Source: Trichaptum fuscoviolaceum
Taxonomy: Eukaryota > Basidiomycota > Agaricomycetes > Hymenochaetales > Trichaptaceae
Assembly (NCBI GenBank): GCA_910574455.1
Contig: CAJSYZ010000003.1
Location: 2,604,001 to 2,668,000, forward strand
Length of the DNA stretch: 64,000 nucleotides
Reading direction: 5' to 3'
In this document: positions 21,154 through 30,713 of the stretch, piece after piece
Numbering within the stretch: position 1 is the stretch's first letter
Layout: every line of letters begins with the position of its first letter
Notes under the pieces: model-generated
What the model was told of the DNA's origin: nothing
Databases searched by the model: none
The model's input: only the letters and a program-made list of their open reading frames with translations
Position numbers and translations under genes: made by a program

Positions 21154-23279
21154 CTACACATTCTCTGGATCCCTAACCCGCAGGATGACTCGCGGTAGTT
21201 TCCTGAGCTCCGCAGATACACTTGTCTCCAGTCCGGAATCGGGTATGTCACCTTTCTTTCCTAAATCTAAGCTCTGCAAGCTATCCGCTACTGTGTCCAC
21301 GGACTCAGAATTTGATAATGGTGGTTCCTCGTTTTTCAAAGAGCTCCCACCCTTATCCTTCGAGCGCCGCACTTGCGGCGAGGCTTTGGGTGTTGCCGCG
21401 TTACTTGCAGGTTTCCTTTCTCGAAGCGTCATTGAAGATGGAGGAAGTATCGGCATGGCTTTCGAGGCAGATGTAGTTAAGACAGTCTCAATGGATTGGA
21501 AGATTGACATAGTGCGCTCAATCCATGGTTCCGAAGGACCTGTGTGAGACAATCTCCCGCCCCTGCGTTTCTTGGTAGCTTTCTCTAGCTGAAAAATAAT
21601 ATTTAGTCACAAAAATGAAATATCTGATAAAGAACCTACTGCTGAAAGATTATCGACATTCCACCAAGCTTCGTCAATGTGTGTCGCTAGAGGAGCTGAA
21701 TCAACCAAGCCACAGAGGTGAGCGAAAGCTCCGCTCATAAGTGCACGGTCGCTGTATCCCCCTTCTAGTACGCTTACTAACTTTCCTTTCGCGTGCTTGA
21801 CTGAGAACTCTCGAGCATCCGCAGCAAATCGATGATAAAATGAGGATGGGACTCTGCGCCCATGTCTTGACATAGAGGAATATTCATGTTCACAAGCATC
21901 GAAGCCGCAGCTAAACGAGAAAGGATATTTAGATGGGCGCATCCACTTCATATATTCAATATAAACGTACCTTATAAAGAGCAAGACATCCTCCTCCGCA
22001 GTTTCCCCTAGAAATTCTTCGGCCTTCTCGAATAGTCTCGCACGATACTCAGGGTATAAATTTCTCCAAAAATCTTCTTCTGTTTCGTAGGGATGAAGAT
22101 GTACATTCTCGATAAATTGCCCATGGGGTCCATGGATAGAGACGGATGCGGCTTGAACCATAGATAAATTGCCGTCCTACAAATTCGTTAGCAAGCTTAT
22201 TCCTTTCATTATTAAAAGGCACTGTACTAACCTCGCATGGGTAAGAAAGTATATCATGCAACGAGCCATAGAATATTTGAGGACCAGGTCGAGGGTTCTC
22301 GCTGGCTTCGGACTCCAATGTTTGCCGGTATGTTTCTTCATTGATTTGCCAGACTAGAGACTGCGTGCCATTTCCTGAAATGAAATTCGTATACATGAGC
22401 ACCTGAGAAGATGCTTGATCTTACCGTGATGGAGATCAATGTCAAATATGATAATCTTCTTAACGTTATGCTTTAAATGGGCTGGATGGTATAAGTCAAA
22501 ATTGTTCAATGGGCATTGTGATACATGAACTAACCATGAGCTGCCGCGACAACAACGTTGTTCACAAAACAGAATCCGCATGGTGTATTTTCTCCGCAGT
22601 GATGACCGGGAGGTCGAATGGCAACGAATGCATTGGAGGCCTTGGTAGACGACACAATTGCAGGATCTAGGGGATGGGCAGGCTCCCGGGACGAATTTAT
22701 AACTGAATCAACAGCTTCGCAGACGGCGCCAAGAGCACCTTGAATGGCATTCAGAGACTCAGGACACACTACGTGAGAGAGGTTAGCCACATAAAAGCGA
22801 GTCGTGAACGAATACTGACAGTACAAATCGCCCTGTGCAAAATTGCTCGGTATCTCCGACTCTCCTCCTATAATTTTATCCGAGCTCTCCTTCGCCCATT
22901 TTACCAGGTTCTCCAGATAGATATCCCCCTCAATGTCTCCGTGTACATATTTCACAGCCTCGTTTCTTAGAAGATCAGCAGAAGCGTTGGTGTTGACGAT
23001 CGTGACCACTTCAGCCCGAGGGGTGTCCTTCACGATGTCCAGTTTCTGCAATGCATCTGCAAGTTCGTCACCGGTAGAGGCCTGAGGCTCCTGCTTCAGT
23101 ATTCGAGCAGATTTACATGCTGAGAGCTCTTCTAATCTTGCTATAGCTGCTGAAAGGCCAATCTTCACAGCTCGCAAGCGCTCGGGTCTTTCGACTATGG
23201 ACGATAGGTCGTTGGAGCGGATGAAACGGTGTTGATAGCAGGCGTCTTGAATAAAGATCGAAGTCGTAGAGTTAGTCAT
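21154..23279 (-). CDS. HOS3: Histone deacetylase, HOS3-like
   Basis: Zinc-dependent class II-like deacetylase related to yeast Hos3 and to fungal HDACs with a long C-terminal tail. The N-terminus reads DACYQHRFIRSNDLSSIVER, the usual opening. The catalytic core is complete: AIRPPGHHCGENTPCGFCFV, then a spliced exon with FDIDLHHG followed by NGTQSL, the HOS3-type IFYGSLHDILSYPCE, then SCGFDACEHE and SVLEGGYSDRAL. His-His, the Asp-His zinc ligands and the GGYS loop are all present. The last exon encodes about 130 disordered residues rich in Ser and Lys, ending in ELRKLPRVILRVRDPENV. The ATG at 23279 begins a hydrophilic leader. A minus-strand tandem neighbour of DPB2, divergent from PHAF1. Confidence 0.9.
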
Positions 23280-23372
23280 GACATGCAGATATCATTCAGG
23301 TAGATGATGAAGTTATAGAGCGAAGACAACCAATATTTGCAGTCGACAAGTTCAAGAAAGTGTCTGAAGTCC

Positions 23373-23402
23373 GACGCGTGACGTCGGTTCAATAGTACGC
23401 GT
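23373..23402. promoter_or_regulatory. Paired ACGCGT boxes in HOS3-PHAF1 divergent promoter
   Basis: ACGCGT at 23374-23379 and 23397-23402. The first lies in GACGCGTGACGTC (23373-23385), identical over 13 bases to 20962-20974 upstream of DPB2. The boxes are about 95-120 bases upstream of the HOS3 ATG and about 160-190 upstream of the PHAF1 ATG. Confidence 0.55.
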
Positions 23403-23563
23403 TGTTTATTCTTATTTACGACATGAATCCGAGTCGTCAGTGGTTGCCGGTTTGGGGTGTCACTCTTTAAGTCCATACGACACGCAGGCCGGATACTCGT
23501 TCTCCGCAATATTGAAGTGTGGCCCTCATAAGGTCCTAGACATCGGGAGGACCCATTGGCCCA

Positions 23564-25002
23564 ATGATCGCTACATTGGATGTTGACCTTAGGCCAGGTT
23601 TTGGCTTAGGCCTCTTTGAACTTGGTGACTTATGTGTAACATCTTCTTCTATCAATGACTTAACCTCCAGATCTGCAGGAACCTCGTTATGGACTGTACT
23701 AGACTTGCTTCGACATAACACAACTCTATTCCCTCGAGTTGATGTCAAATATGATCCAGATGCTTCAGCGTCTACTCCCATAATCCTCCACATTCATCCG
23801 CATCTGGATCTCCTGTTCACCGGGCACCAGCAACGGCTGCGCACAATTGCTCTTCGTCGGCTGCACGATCCCAACCCTCCAGTATGCTTGCAATACAAAG
23901 ACTCCATATTATCATCATCTCGAGAGATGTTGCGACGAGGCGACGTGAGTAGACATTTCGGTCCGACGTATCCAGGCGATGGTTTGCAGTATCCGGGCGT
24001 GAGCTTCCTGTTTGAAGAAGACGGAATGACTGAGGGTCTAAAGAGCGGAAACGCGGGAAAAGACGACAGATCACGAGAGGTGAAGCGGATTATTGTGACA
24101 CAATCAAGTCCCGACAATGCCGGGAGTGATGCCCTCGACGAGGTCTCCGAATGTTCATCAATGGCGGGAGATCTCCGGCAAGTCATTGTAAAGGTTGCGA
24201 GATCACTTCTGCAAAAAATCTATCATGCTAATGGCCTTTAAGGTACATGATGGAGCCATTCTGCATTTCTTTCCTTCCACCTCTAGACCTGTACATGTGC
24301 GCATAGGTGTGACAAGTGCCCAAGACCTCACTTGCGACCTCGGAGCACCTTTGCGCGTTTACTACAAGGAAGACGAAAGAATGACTATTCACTCAAGAAA
24401 CCGAACTCCTGACAACTCGGATGACGCATGTGATGCTCAATCTTTTCTTCTTATACTAGAAACTAAGATATGCTATTGCAGATTTCTACAACTACTTCCA
24501 ATACGGTATCGACTTCCTCATATCTAGTTCTACACATCTTGTACAAAAGATAATATTGCACACCAACATTGTGAGTACACTGGCCGATCACATCTGTGGC
24601 AAAGTAACCTTTATGATAGCCTGGAACACCCATGTTCCAACGTTACCAACGATGCCCTTGGGAGATCGAAGGAGAGCCCGAAGATGAGGAGGACGGTATG
24701 CGCTATTAATCGTTCATCGTCTGATCTAACATATTTGTAGATGCGCCGCCCAGAGTAAGGTTCAGTGACAAATACGACATCATATCTCGCTTCCTTAGCC
24801 GTTCAGCTAAGGAGCAGGTACCTTCTATGCAGTTGGACCGTACTGAGGACGAGCGGTTAACTCTGCCCTCTTCGACTACCAGTAAGCTTTATGAGTGAAA
24901 TCAAAAACAACCGCTAACTTTGATTAAGGGTTAGTGGGATTCGATGGCGTCATCCTCGAAGTCACCGAAGCTGCACAAATAGCGACCGTTATGCTCTTCT
25001 GA
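23564..25002 (+). CDS. PHAF1/UPF0183 family protein (phagophore assembly factor-like)
   Basis: Conserved eukaryotic protein whose animal member (PHAF1, formerly C16orf70/MYTHO) binds phagophore membranes in autophagy. The first exon, from ATG at 23564, reads LRPGFGLGLFELG, then HNTTLFPRVDVKYDP, then HIHPHLDLLFTGHQQRLRTI, each diagnostic of UPF0183. An intron after VIVK joins to VHDGAILHFFPSTSRPVHV and DLGAPLRVYYKED. Later exons give FYNYFQYGIDFLI and KIILHTNIPGTPMFQRYQRC, and the C-terminus reads LVGFDGVILEVTEAAQIATV before TGA (25000-25002). All blocks are in family order, so the gene is intact. Its role in this fungus is inferred from the family only. Confidence 0.87.
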
Positions 25003-25142
25003 TACCACTCTTGGTTGTACAAGATAAATCTATGTCTCATCTCGTCCGTACAGCATTCCTACAGTTTTTCAAGAATGAATCGCGCACAACAATACCGATG
25101 TATCATATGTACCTTTTGTACTCCTTACTAATGCTTTATCTA

Positions 25143-26240
25143 TCACTGCTCTGTATGAGTGGCTTTCTTGAAGATCTCCGGCCAGATAGTTCTTAATTCC
25201 TCCAAAGTCGCCACCTCGATGCGCCCCTCGAGGTCGCTGGTGCTTCCGCTCGAGAGGATCTGTTTCTTCATTCCACCTTCTGTCGTTTGTAGCCCACGCT
25301 CACAGAAATGGACACAATGACCCCAGCCAAGCTGGCGTGCTGCATCGACGTTGGTTTCTGTAACAATTCAAATCAATAAACGAAGACGACTGGACGTAAT
25401 TTGGCTCACTACTGTCGTCGATAAAGTAGCATTTTGAGGGATCAGAAATGCCGGCTTTCTTTAGTGCCTTGGAACATACGATCAGTCATCATCTGCACTC
25501 GGCGAACTTTACTCACAGAATGGAAGTATTCGGGCTCCGGCTTGCAATAGAAGTTCTTCTCAGTGTAATCACAATACACTACACTCTCCATTTGATCTTC
25601 GAGATCAAGGATCTGCAACACCCTGCGTGCATGCTATACCCTTCAGACATGTAGCTCACTTGCTTTTATCGGAAGCTAGAGAGCTTACGGTAACATAGGC
25701 ATTCGTCAGTCCCCACACGCGCACCTTGGAACGATCTATGTCTTGCAAGAGCTTCCGGGCTTTAGGGTCGGGCTTAAGCATCGTCTCGAGCGGCAGAGAG
25801 CCGTCGCATCGCTCGTTGAAGTCGAGACTATCTAGCTCTCCCATAAGTAACATTTTTGAGATATGACCGATAATGCATATTTCACTTGCCTACATTATGA
25901 TGCCTAACAAGCCCTCGGAGAGCCAGACCATAGGTCCTATAGTACTTGAGGTGAAGTTCCGAAGCCTGCTCGTCTGAGAGTCCCAGACTGGTGAAGTAGG
26001 CTGGTGGGGAGCATTAATCGGTAGCAACACTACGAGAGCCAATCTAATGCGGATTTATACCATGGATCCGTTCACCCATAGCTTCAGCTATGCGGGTACT
26101 CGCAGAGTAGAGCGTGTTGTCGATATCGAAGAAAACTATATCCCGTTCATCTTGTTCTGATAAAAAGTCAACAAGCTATTTTGCGCATACAACGAATCGA
26201 ATTGCGTACCAGGAGGCTCATGTTGAATATCATTTGCCAT
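25143..26240 (-). CDS. HAD-family pyrimidine 5'-nucleotidase, SDT1-like
   Basis: Haloacid-dehalogenase-fold phosphatase close to yeast Sdt1/Phm8, which dephosphorylate pyrimidine or other nucleoside monophosphates. Exon 1 starts at the ATG 26238-26240 (MANDIQHEPP). The next exon carries the nucleophile motif IVFFDIDNTLYSAS. Then come YFTSLGLSDEQA and YRTYGLALRGLVRHHN, followed by VWGLTNAY (motif II, Thr). The C-terminal half has NFYCKPEPEYF (motif III Lys) and KCYFIDDS then TNVDAARQLGWGHCVHF (motif IV Asp pair). TGA at 25143-25145. All catalytic motifs are present. It converges with PHAF1. Confidence 0.88.
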
Positions 26241-26629
26241 TGAAAGTCAAGTAAGGAGCTCACAGACTTAGTGTTCTATCAGTAGCACTAATACTGTGTA
26301 GTAGTAAGCTGAACGAAATCCACTTCAACTTCAAGCCTGCTCAAGTGTACTACACGGGAATTACCGGACTAATTTGTCAGCAGCGTTCCAAAGTTGGGGT
26401 TATACACCAGTAACTATCGCTGACAACGTCAACGACGACCTCAAGACCTTCAACAGTGAGAATCTCTGCTACTATGCCGTTGGGTGCCGTCCAGAGAGCC
26501 TTTAGAGTGTATCGTAATGAAGGATGGACGGGCTGAGATGCGTGGAATTGGGTGGATTGAGGGTCGGCGATCTGGATGGCACTCGGAAAGTTGCTTCGAC
26601 AGTCTCTGATCATTTTGTGTATGTTATAG
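26241..26629. other. Intergenic: divergent promoter of SDT1-like gene and eL6, possible 5' UTR intron
   Basis: About 390 bases. The sequence directly before the eL6 start is TATGTTATAG then ATG, so the start codon sits right after an AG acceptor. This suggests a 5' UTR intron, common in fungal ribosomal-protein genes. No other feature is seen. Confidence 0.45.
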
Positions 26630-27400
26630 ATGGCTCGCAGCAAGGAGCTTGTCCCCCTCATCGGCCGCCTCTCTCGCTCGGGCGTCAAGGACCGCCGTGG
26701 CCTGCACAAGGGCCTCAAAAAATCAGCAGCTCCCGCAAAACCCGAGTCGCCTGCCACCATCGAGAAGCAGGTCGGCGGCGAGAAGAACGGTGGTACACGT
26801 CTCGTCCCTACCGCTAAGGCTCCCCGTTTCTACCCAGCAGAGGACGTGCACACCCCGAAGAAGTCTCGCAAGGTCGCCAAACCCACTAAACTTCGCAAGG
26901 CAATCACACCTGGAACCATTCTCATTCTCCTCGCTGGCCGTTTCCGTGGAAAGCGTGTTGTGTTTTTGAAGCAGCTAGAGAGTGGTCTGTTACTCGTGAC
27001 CGGTCCTTTCAAGGTCAATGGTGTGCCCCTCCGGAGGGTCAACCAGGCCTATGTGATTGCGACTCAGACCAAGATTGAACTCGGCGAGTTCAAGGTGCGT
27101 CAATATAGTTAGGTCTTGTTATAAAAGCAATTCTCAAACATCCTCCAGGTCGACGAGAAAATCAACGATGCTTACTTTTCTAAGTCGAAGTCAAAGGGCT
27201 CGAAGTCCGCTGAGGAGGAGTTCTTTGATAACGGCAAGCCGAAGGAGAAGGAAGCCCTCCCGGAGTCTAAGACGTCGACGCAAAAGGAGGTGGATGCTGC
27301 CATTATTGCTGGCATCAAGAAGACAGAAAACCTTGCGAAATACCTTCGCTCAACCTTTGGCCTTTCGAAAGGCCAGTTCGCCCACCAGTTGGTCTTCTGA
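26630..27400 (+). CDS. RPL6: 60S ribosomal protein eL6
   Basis: Component of the large cytosolic ribosomal subunit. Two coding exons joined by a short intron (about 27094-27149) give a protein of about 235 residues. Exon 1 contains the basic N-terminal extension and the eL6 core: [20 protein letters not shown], then [29 protein letters not shown] and [20 protein letters not shown]. Exon 2 gives [12 protein letters not shown] and ends [24 protein letters not shown] at 27398-27400. Codon use is strongly biased to C/G third positions, as expected for a highly expressed gene and unlike most neighbours. Confidence 0.96.
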
Positions 27401-27761
27401 TCGTACGTTGCTAGGCTTTTGGGAGTTCTCTGCGGCGGATGTCGGAGCTATGGCGCAGTTGGTCGCTGCAACCTTTGCTTTCATTACATCTATGACCTTG
27501 TTTCACTACATTAGCGCTCTGCTATGCCATGTCCTTCATGTTCGCAAATCATTTCTTATGATTAAATCACAAATCTTGAAAAGCAGTCACGCCTAACTTA
27601 AGTCTTCATGAAAAGAGTTCATGAATAATAATCAATGCATTAGATATGTAGCACTGGAAAGAGTTTGATGACGATTTATTTATCTGAAAGTTCGAGGACT
27701 TGTATGTGCCTGATGATTTTGAGTTTGGTATGGCATGTTTGCTCTTTAGCACCAGGCGACC
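27401..27761. other. Intergenic: eL6 3' end and COX18 promoter
   Basis: About 360 bases, AT-rich after 27540. No gene or repeat seen. Confidence 0.5.
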
Positions 27762-28914
27762 ATGTTGGCTTGTTCTTCGATAAAGCACGCCCGCAATCTG
27801 AAATCCATCCCATTTCGATCTTATCCTCTACGTCAACAGACGAAGCATCGGACGTTATGGACTCAAAGCATTCAAACGCTCACGAACGGCTTTCTCGACC
27901 TGGCCATTGCCTTACCTTATCCACTCTCTTTCCCTCCTTACGCTTCAACTATTGTACTTACGACAGTCTTGACGCGTGCTTTATTCACATTGCCCTTTTC
28001 TATTTGGGTGAGCAAAATTGTATCCAGGCTGGACTATGACGAAAGTGCTAAGTGCTCGGTTTAGGCGAAGAAACGGCAATGGCGTCTGGAGGAGGAGGTC
28101 CTTCCGAGACTGCTGAAATACAGAGATGAAGCTGCCAAACGCATAGCTCAAGAAATGAAGTTTGCTGGTCTAGCTAAGGGCGGCCTAGAGCAATTCAAAA
28201 ATGTACACAGAGAGCGATTAAAGAGTGCTGTATGTTTTCTTGCCTGCCTCTTCCCTCTCGTTTGCTCACCATATATCCTGTATAGATTTTAAAGCGCAGA
28301 GAAGAGCTCTTCCGAGAATACTCCTGCGCGCCTTTACCTACGATGATCGTCCCTGCAGTCACTCAACTACCTCTCTTCGTCTTTTCTACAATCTTCTTCT
28401 CTAATCTCGCCGTCCGGCCCACACCGCTTGACTCCGAATCGTTTCTCACTCTCAGCTCTTTAGCACGCCCTGACCCAACTGCGACTCTCCCTATTGCCCT
28501 CGGCCTCACGACGCTAGCAAACGTAGAAACCGCTCATTGGTTTGTTGGCGAGGATCGTGCTGCTCGAGATGCGAAGATGCAGGAGACCAAGGAAGCTAAG
28601 GATAGGAAGAAGTTTGAAGAAGGTATACCCGTGCTACCGAATACAAAAGATCTTATACAGGGTGGCCTGAGACTTTTTTCTGTCGCAAGGATTGTGATCG
28701 GTGTCATGGTTGACGGAGTGAGTGTCCACGATTCACTTACTTCAATTCTAGTGTTCTAAAATAATCTATTTAGTCGGTCCTTGTGTATTGGCTTAGCTCT
28801 GCTACCTTTGGTCTCTTCCAGTCATGGGGCTTTAATTGGTGGGATGCTCGCCGGACCATGAAACGACGGCGGATGGAAGACACCTCATCGTCTGGACCGA
28901 AGGCTAAACGATGA
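27762..28914 (+). CDS. COX18: Mitochondrial insertase COX18 (Oxa1/YidC family)
   Basis: Inner-membrane insertase that exports the C-terminal tail of Cox2 during cytochrome oxidase assembly. The ATG at 27762 opens an Arg/Lys/Ser-rich mitochondrial leader (MLACSSIKHARNLKSIPF). Then come GFLDLAIALPYPLSFPPYAS and TRALFTLPFSIWAKKRQWRL, the first helix region, and a charged helix EEVLPRLLKYRDEA with MKFAGLAKG. Two later exons give LPTMIVPAVTQLPLFVFSTI and GLTTLANVETAHWF, then VYWLSSATFGLFQSWGFNWW near the C-terminus. These fit the Oxa1 core in order and spacing. The acidic-basic tail ends at TGA (28912-28914). Confidence 0.87.
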
Positions 28915-29838
28915 ATCAAAACATCCTCCCTAGTGAGTACGATTTTGTGTTGATTCAATTCTATCTATCCGAATGATTACGAAAAGTGGTCTTAGGGAAC
29001 CCATTATACAGCTCAGATGAAGAGCTTGCGGTCCCCATTGAAATCTTCTTGATCTAATATGAACTCACTTCCTATTTTTACACCAACCTCCTTTCAATTT
29101 CTGACTACCTTTATCATATACATAGCAAACGCATGAGGACCGGAAGTTCGATGCGACGCGATCTAATCTTAGCTTTACATGTTCTTTAATTCAAGTATTA
29201 AAGCAACGTTCAGGAAGACACAGTGTCTATCTACACATTCTACTTCCCGTTCGTTCGCAAGTGCGAATGTATGCTGTCCGTCTCGGAGGGGTCTTATTGT
29301 AGTAGCTCTGATGAGAGAGTCGCGAATACGGAATTGGCAGGGCGTGGGTGTCTGGACGTCGATGATGGATGAAAGTAGATTGTCAAGAAGAGAGGGCATT
29401 TGAACGTGTAATTAGCTGCACTCCTCTACCTGTGCATATGCTCTTAACGAAAGCTCTGGAGACTTTTAATTTGTTCTACAGAATAAAAATGTCATGACTA
29501 TGACAAGGCTCCTTGTCTGCCCTACTGAATTGCGGAGCAGTAATCGAATAATTAGAACTAGTGAAATCCTACACGAAACATACCTTTCAGAAAAAAATAT
29601 ATAATTTGCCAATGTGGATTTAATGTGCAAACTACAGGTACGCGGAAGTCTCATGCCGCTTGAGGATACTGACATGGAAGAGGGTAGTGAGGGTGAATCT
29701 GGCTTCAATCACGGATATAGTTCCAAGTGTTACGCACTGGGCGAGCTACGGTGCAACAATGTTGTGTCTTTGTCCTACTCAGAAAATTGTCAGCGCTTGC
29801 TGATTTCCATCCTAGAATCAAACTTAGCAAACACAGGC
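28915..29838. other. Gene-poor stretch between COX18 and third repeat copy
   Basis: About 920 bases, AT-rich. Only frames under 85 codons, none with recognisable motifs. No tRNA-like sequence seen. The last part (from about 29790) may be eroded outer repeat sequence, since TCCATCCTAGAATCAA resembles sequence outside the right arm. Confidence 0.5.
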
Positions 29839-30135
29839 TCCCGTCTCACCCTTAAAGTAGAGCATTAGAATCCTGACCAAAAATCACGAGATCTCCATGC
29901 GCATTATACGCGTCCGCGTTGTGCTCAGCGCTGTGCTGAATTTGATAAAGATAAACAGCTTTTCAGTGCCAGCCAAAGCACATAAAAGAGGCGTTCGCAG
30001 GGTCTCCTGCTCTTCACCTCCTTCCACCACGAGATCCCGCAGTCCGGTCGACGCTCGCCCCTCTTGCGCAAGCGGGAGGGCCTTTTGGTCCCGACCGTGG
30101 GGGGCTGGAGTGGACAGTGACAGGTCTAGGGGGCG
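29839..30135 (+). repeat. Third, diverged and truncated copy of the inverted-repeat family
   Basis: Matches the promoter-proximal 300 bases of the arms with clear substitutions and small indels. Shared blocks include TGTGCTCAG with CTGTGCTGAATT, CCAGCCAAAGCACATAAAAG, CCGGTCGACGCT and TGACAGGTCTAGGGGGCG. Similarity ends just before the first intron-like block of the arms, so the body of the repeat is missing. The upstream match to the right arm begins at CTCCCGTCTCACC (29839). Its TATA-like box (29981-29988) faces the FMP27 gene. Confidence 0.85.
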
Positions 30136-30713
30136 ACAGTGCGGCGTTCTCAAATCCATCGCTCTAAGAGTCAGTACGGCTCAATAATGATCAGTTCAAA
30201 TTATTAAAATGTCACAAGCCATTGCCTCACACTGGCAACAGACGGCCGACTTCCGAAAATCGCGAAAGACGATGGTTTGAGGAAGAGCTTGGGAAAGAGA
30301 GTGTAAACCCCATGAATTACATACATGCATTAGCCCATGACACTGTATGTGCAATTTGCGTTTACTATAGTGATAGTGGTGGAGGAAGGTGGTTGTCGTA
30401 AGTTCAAGACAATGCCAGTGTCGCTGTAGTAGTCGTGCCAAAACAAGCAATCATATTCATTCCAAGAAAGGAACGCGCCCTCCAACAGACTCGGACACGC
30501 ATCACTGACATTACTCCGTTCTGCTTTTTACTATCGACAGTCTTAGAGGCGACACTGTTCTGATATCGGATGCTAGTAATTCCCTCCCTTCGTTTAAGGG
30601 TCTAGCAAGGGCTCATTGGCGAGCTGTGAGTCAAGCAATAACTCTGGCTCTCGAAGTCTACAACAAATAGTCGAGAACGACCCCGCCCTCGACGCGACTG
30701 GACGAAGACTCAG
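30136..30713. other. Upstream region of FMP27
   Basis: About 580 bases without a supportable gene. A stretch at 30315-30340 (TACATACATGCATTAGCCC) resembles 15084-15108 beyond the left arm and might be an eroded 3' end of the repeat. The rest is presumed FMP27 promoter and leader. Confidence 0.45.

Noticed and set aside
20885..21547. 220-codon plus-strand frame opposite the HOS3 C-terminus and DPB2 promoter
   Set aside because: It is antisense to the HOS3 tail exon, which reads in frame from the catalytic domain, and it overlaps the ACGCGT cluster. No family motif is present.
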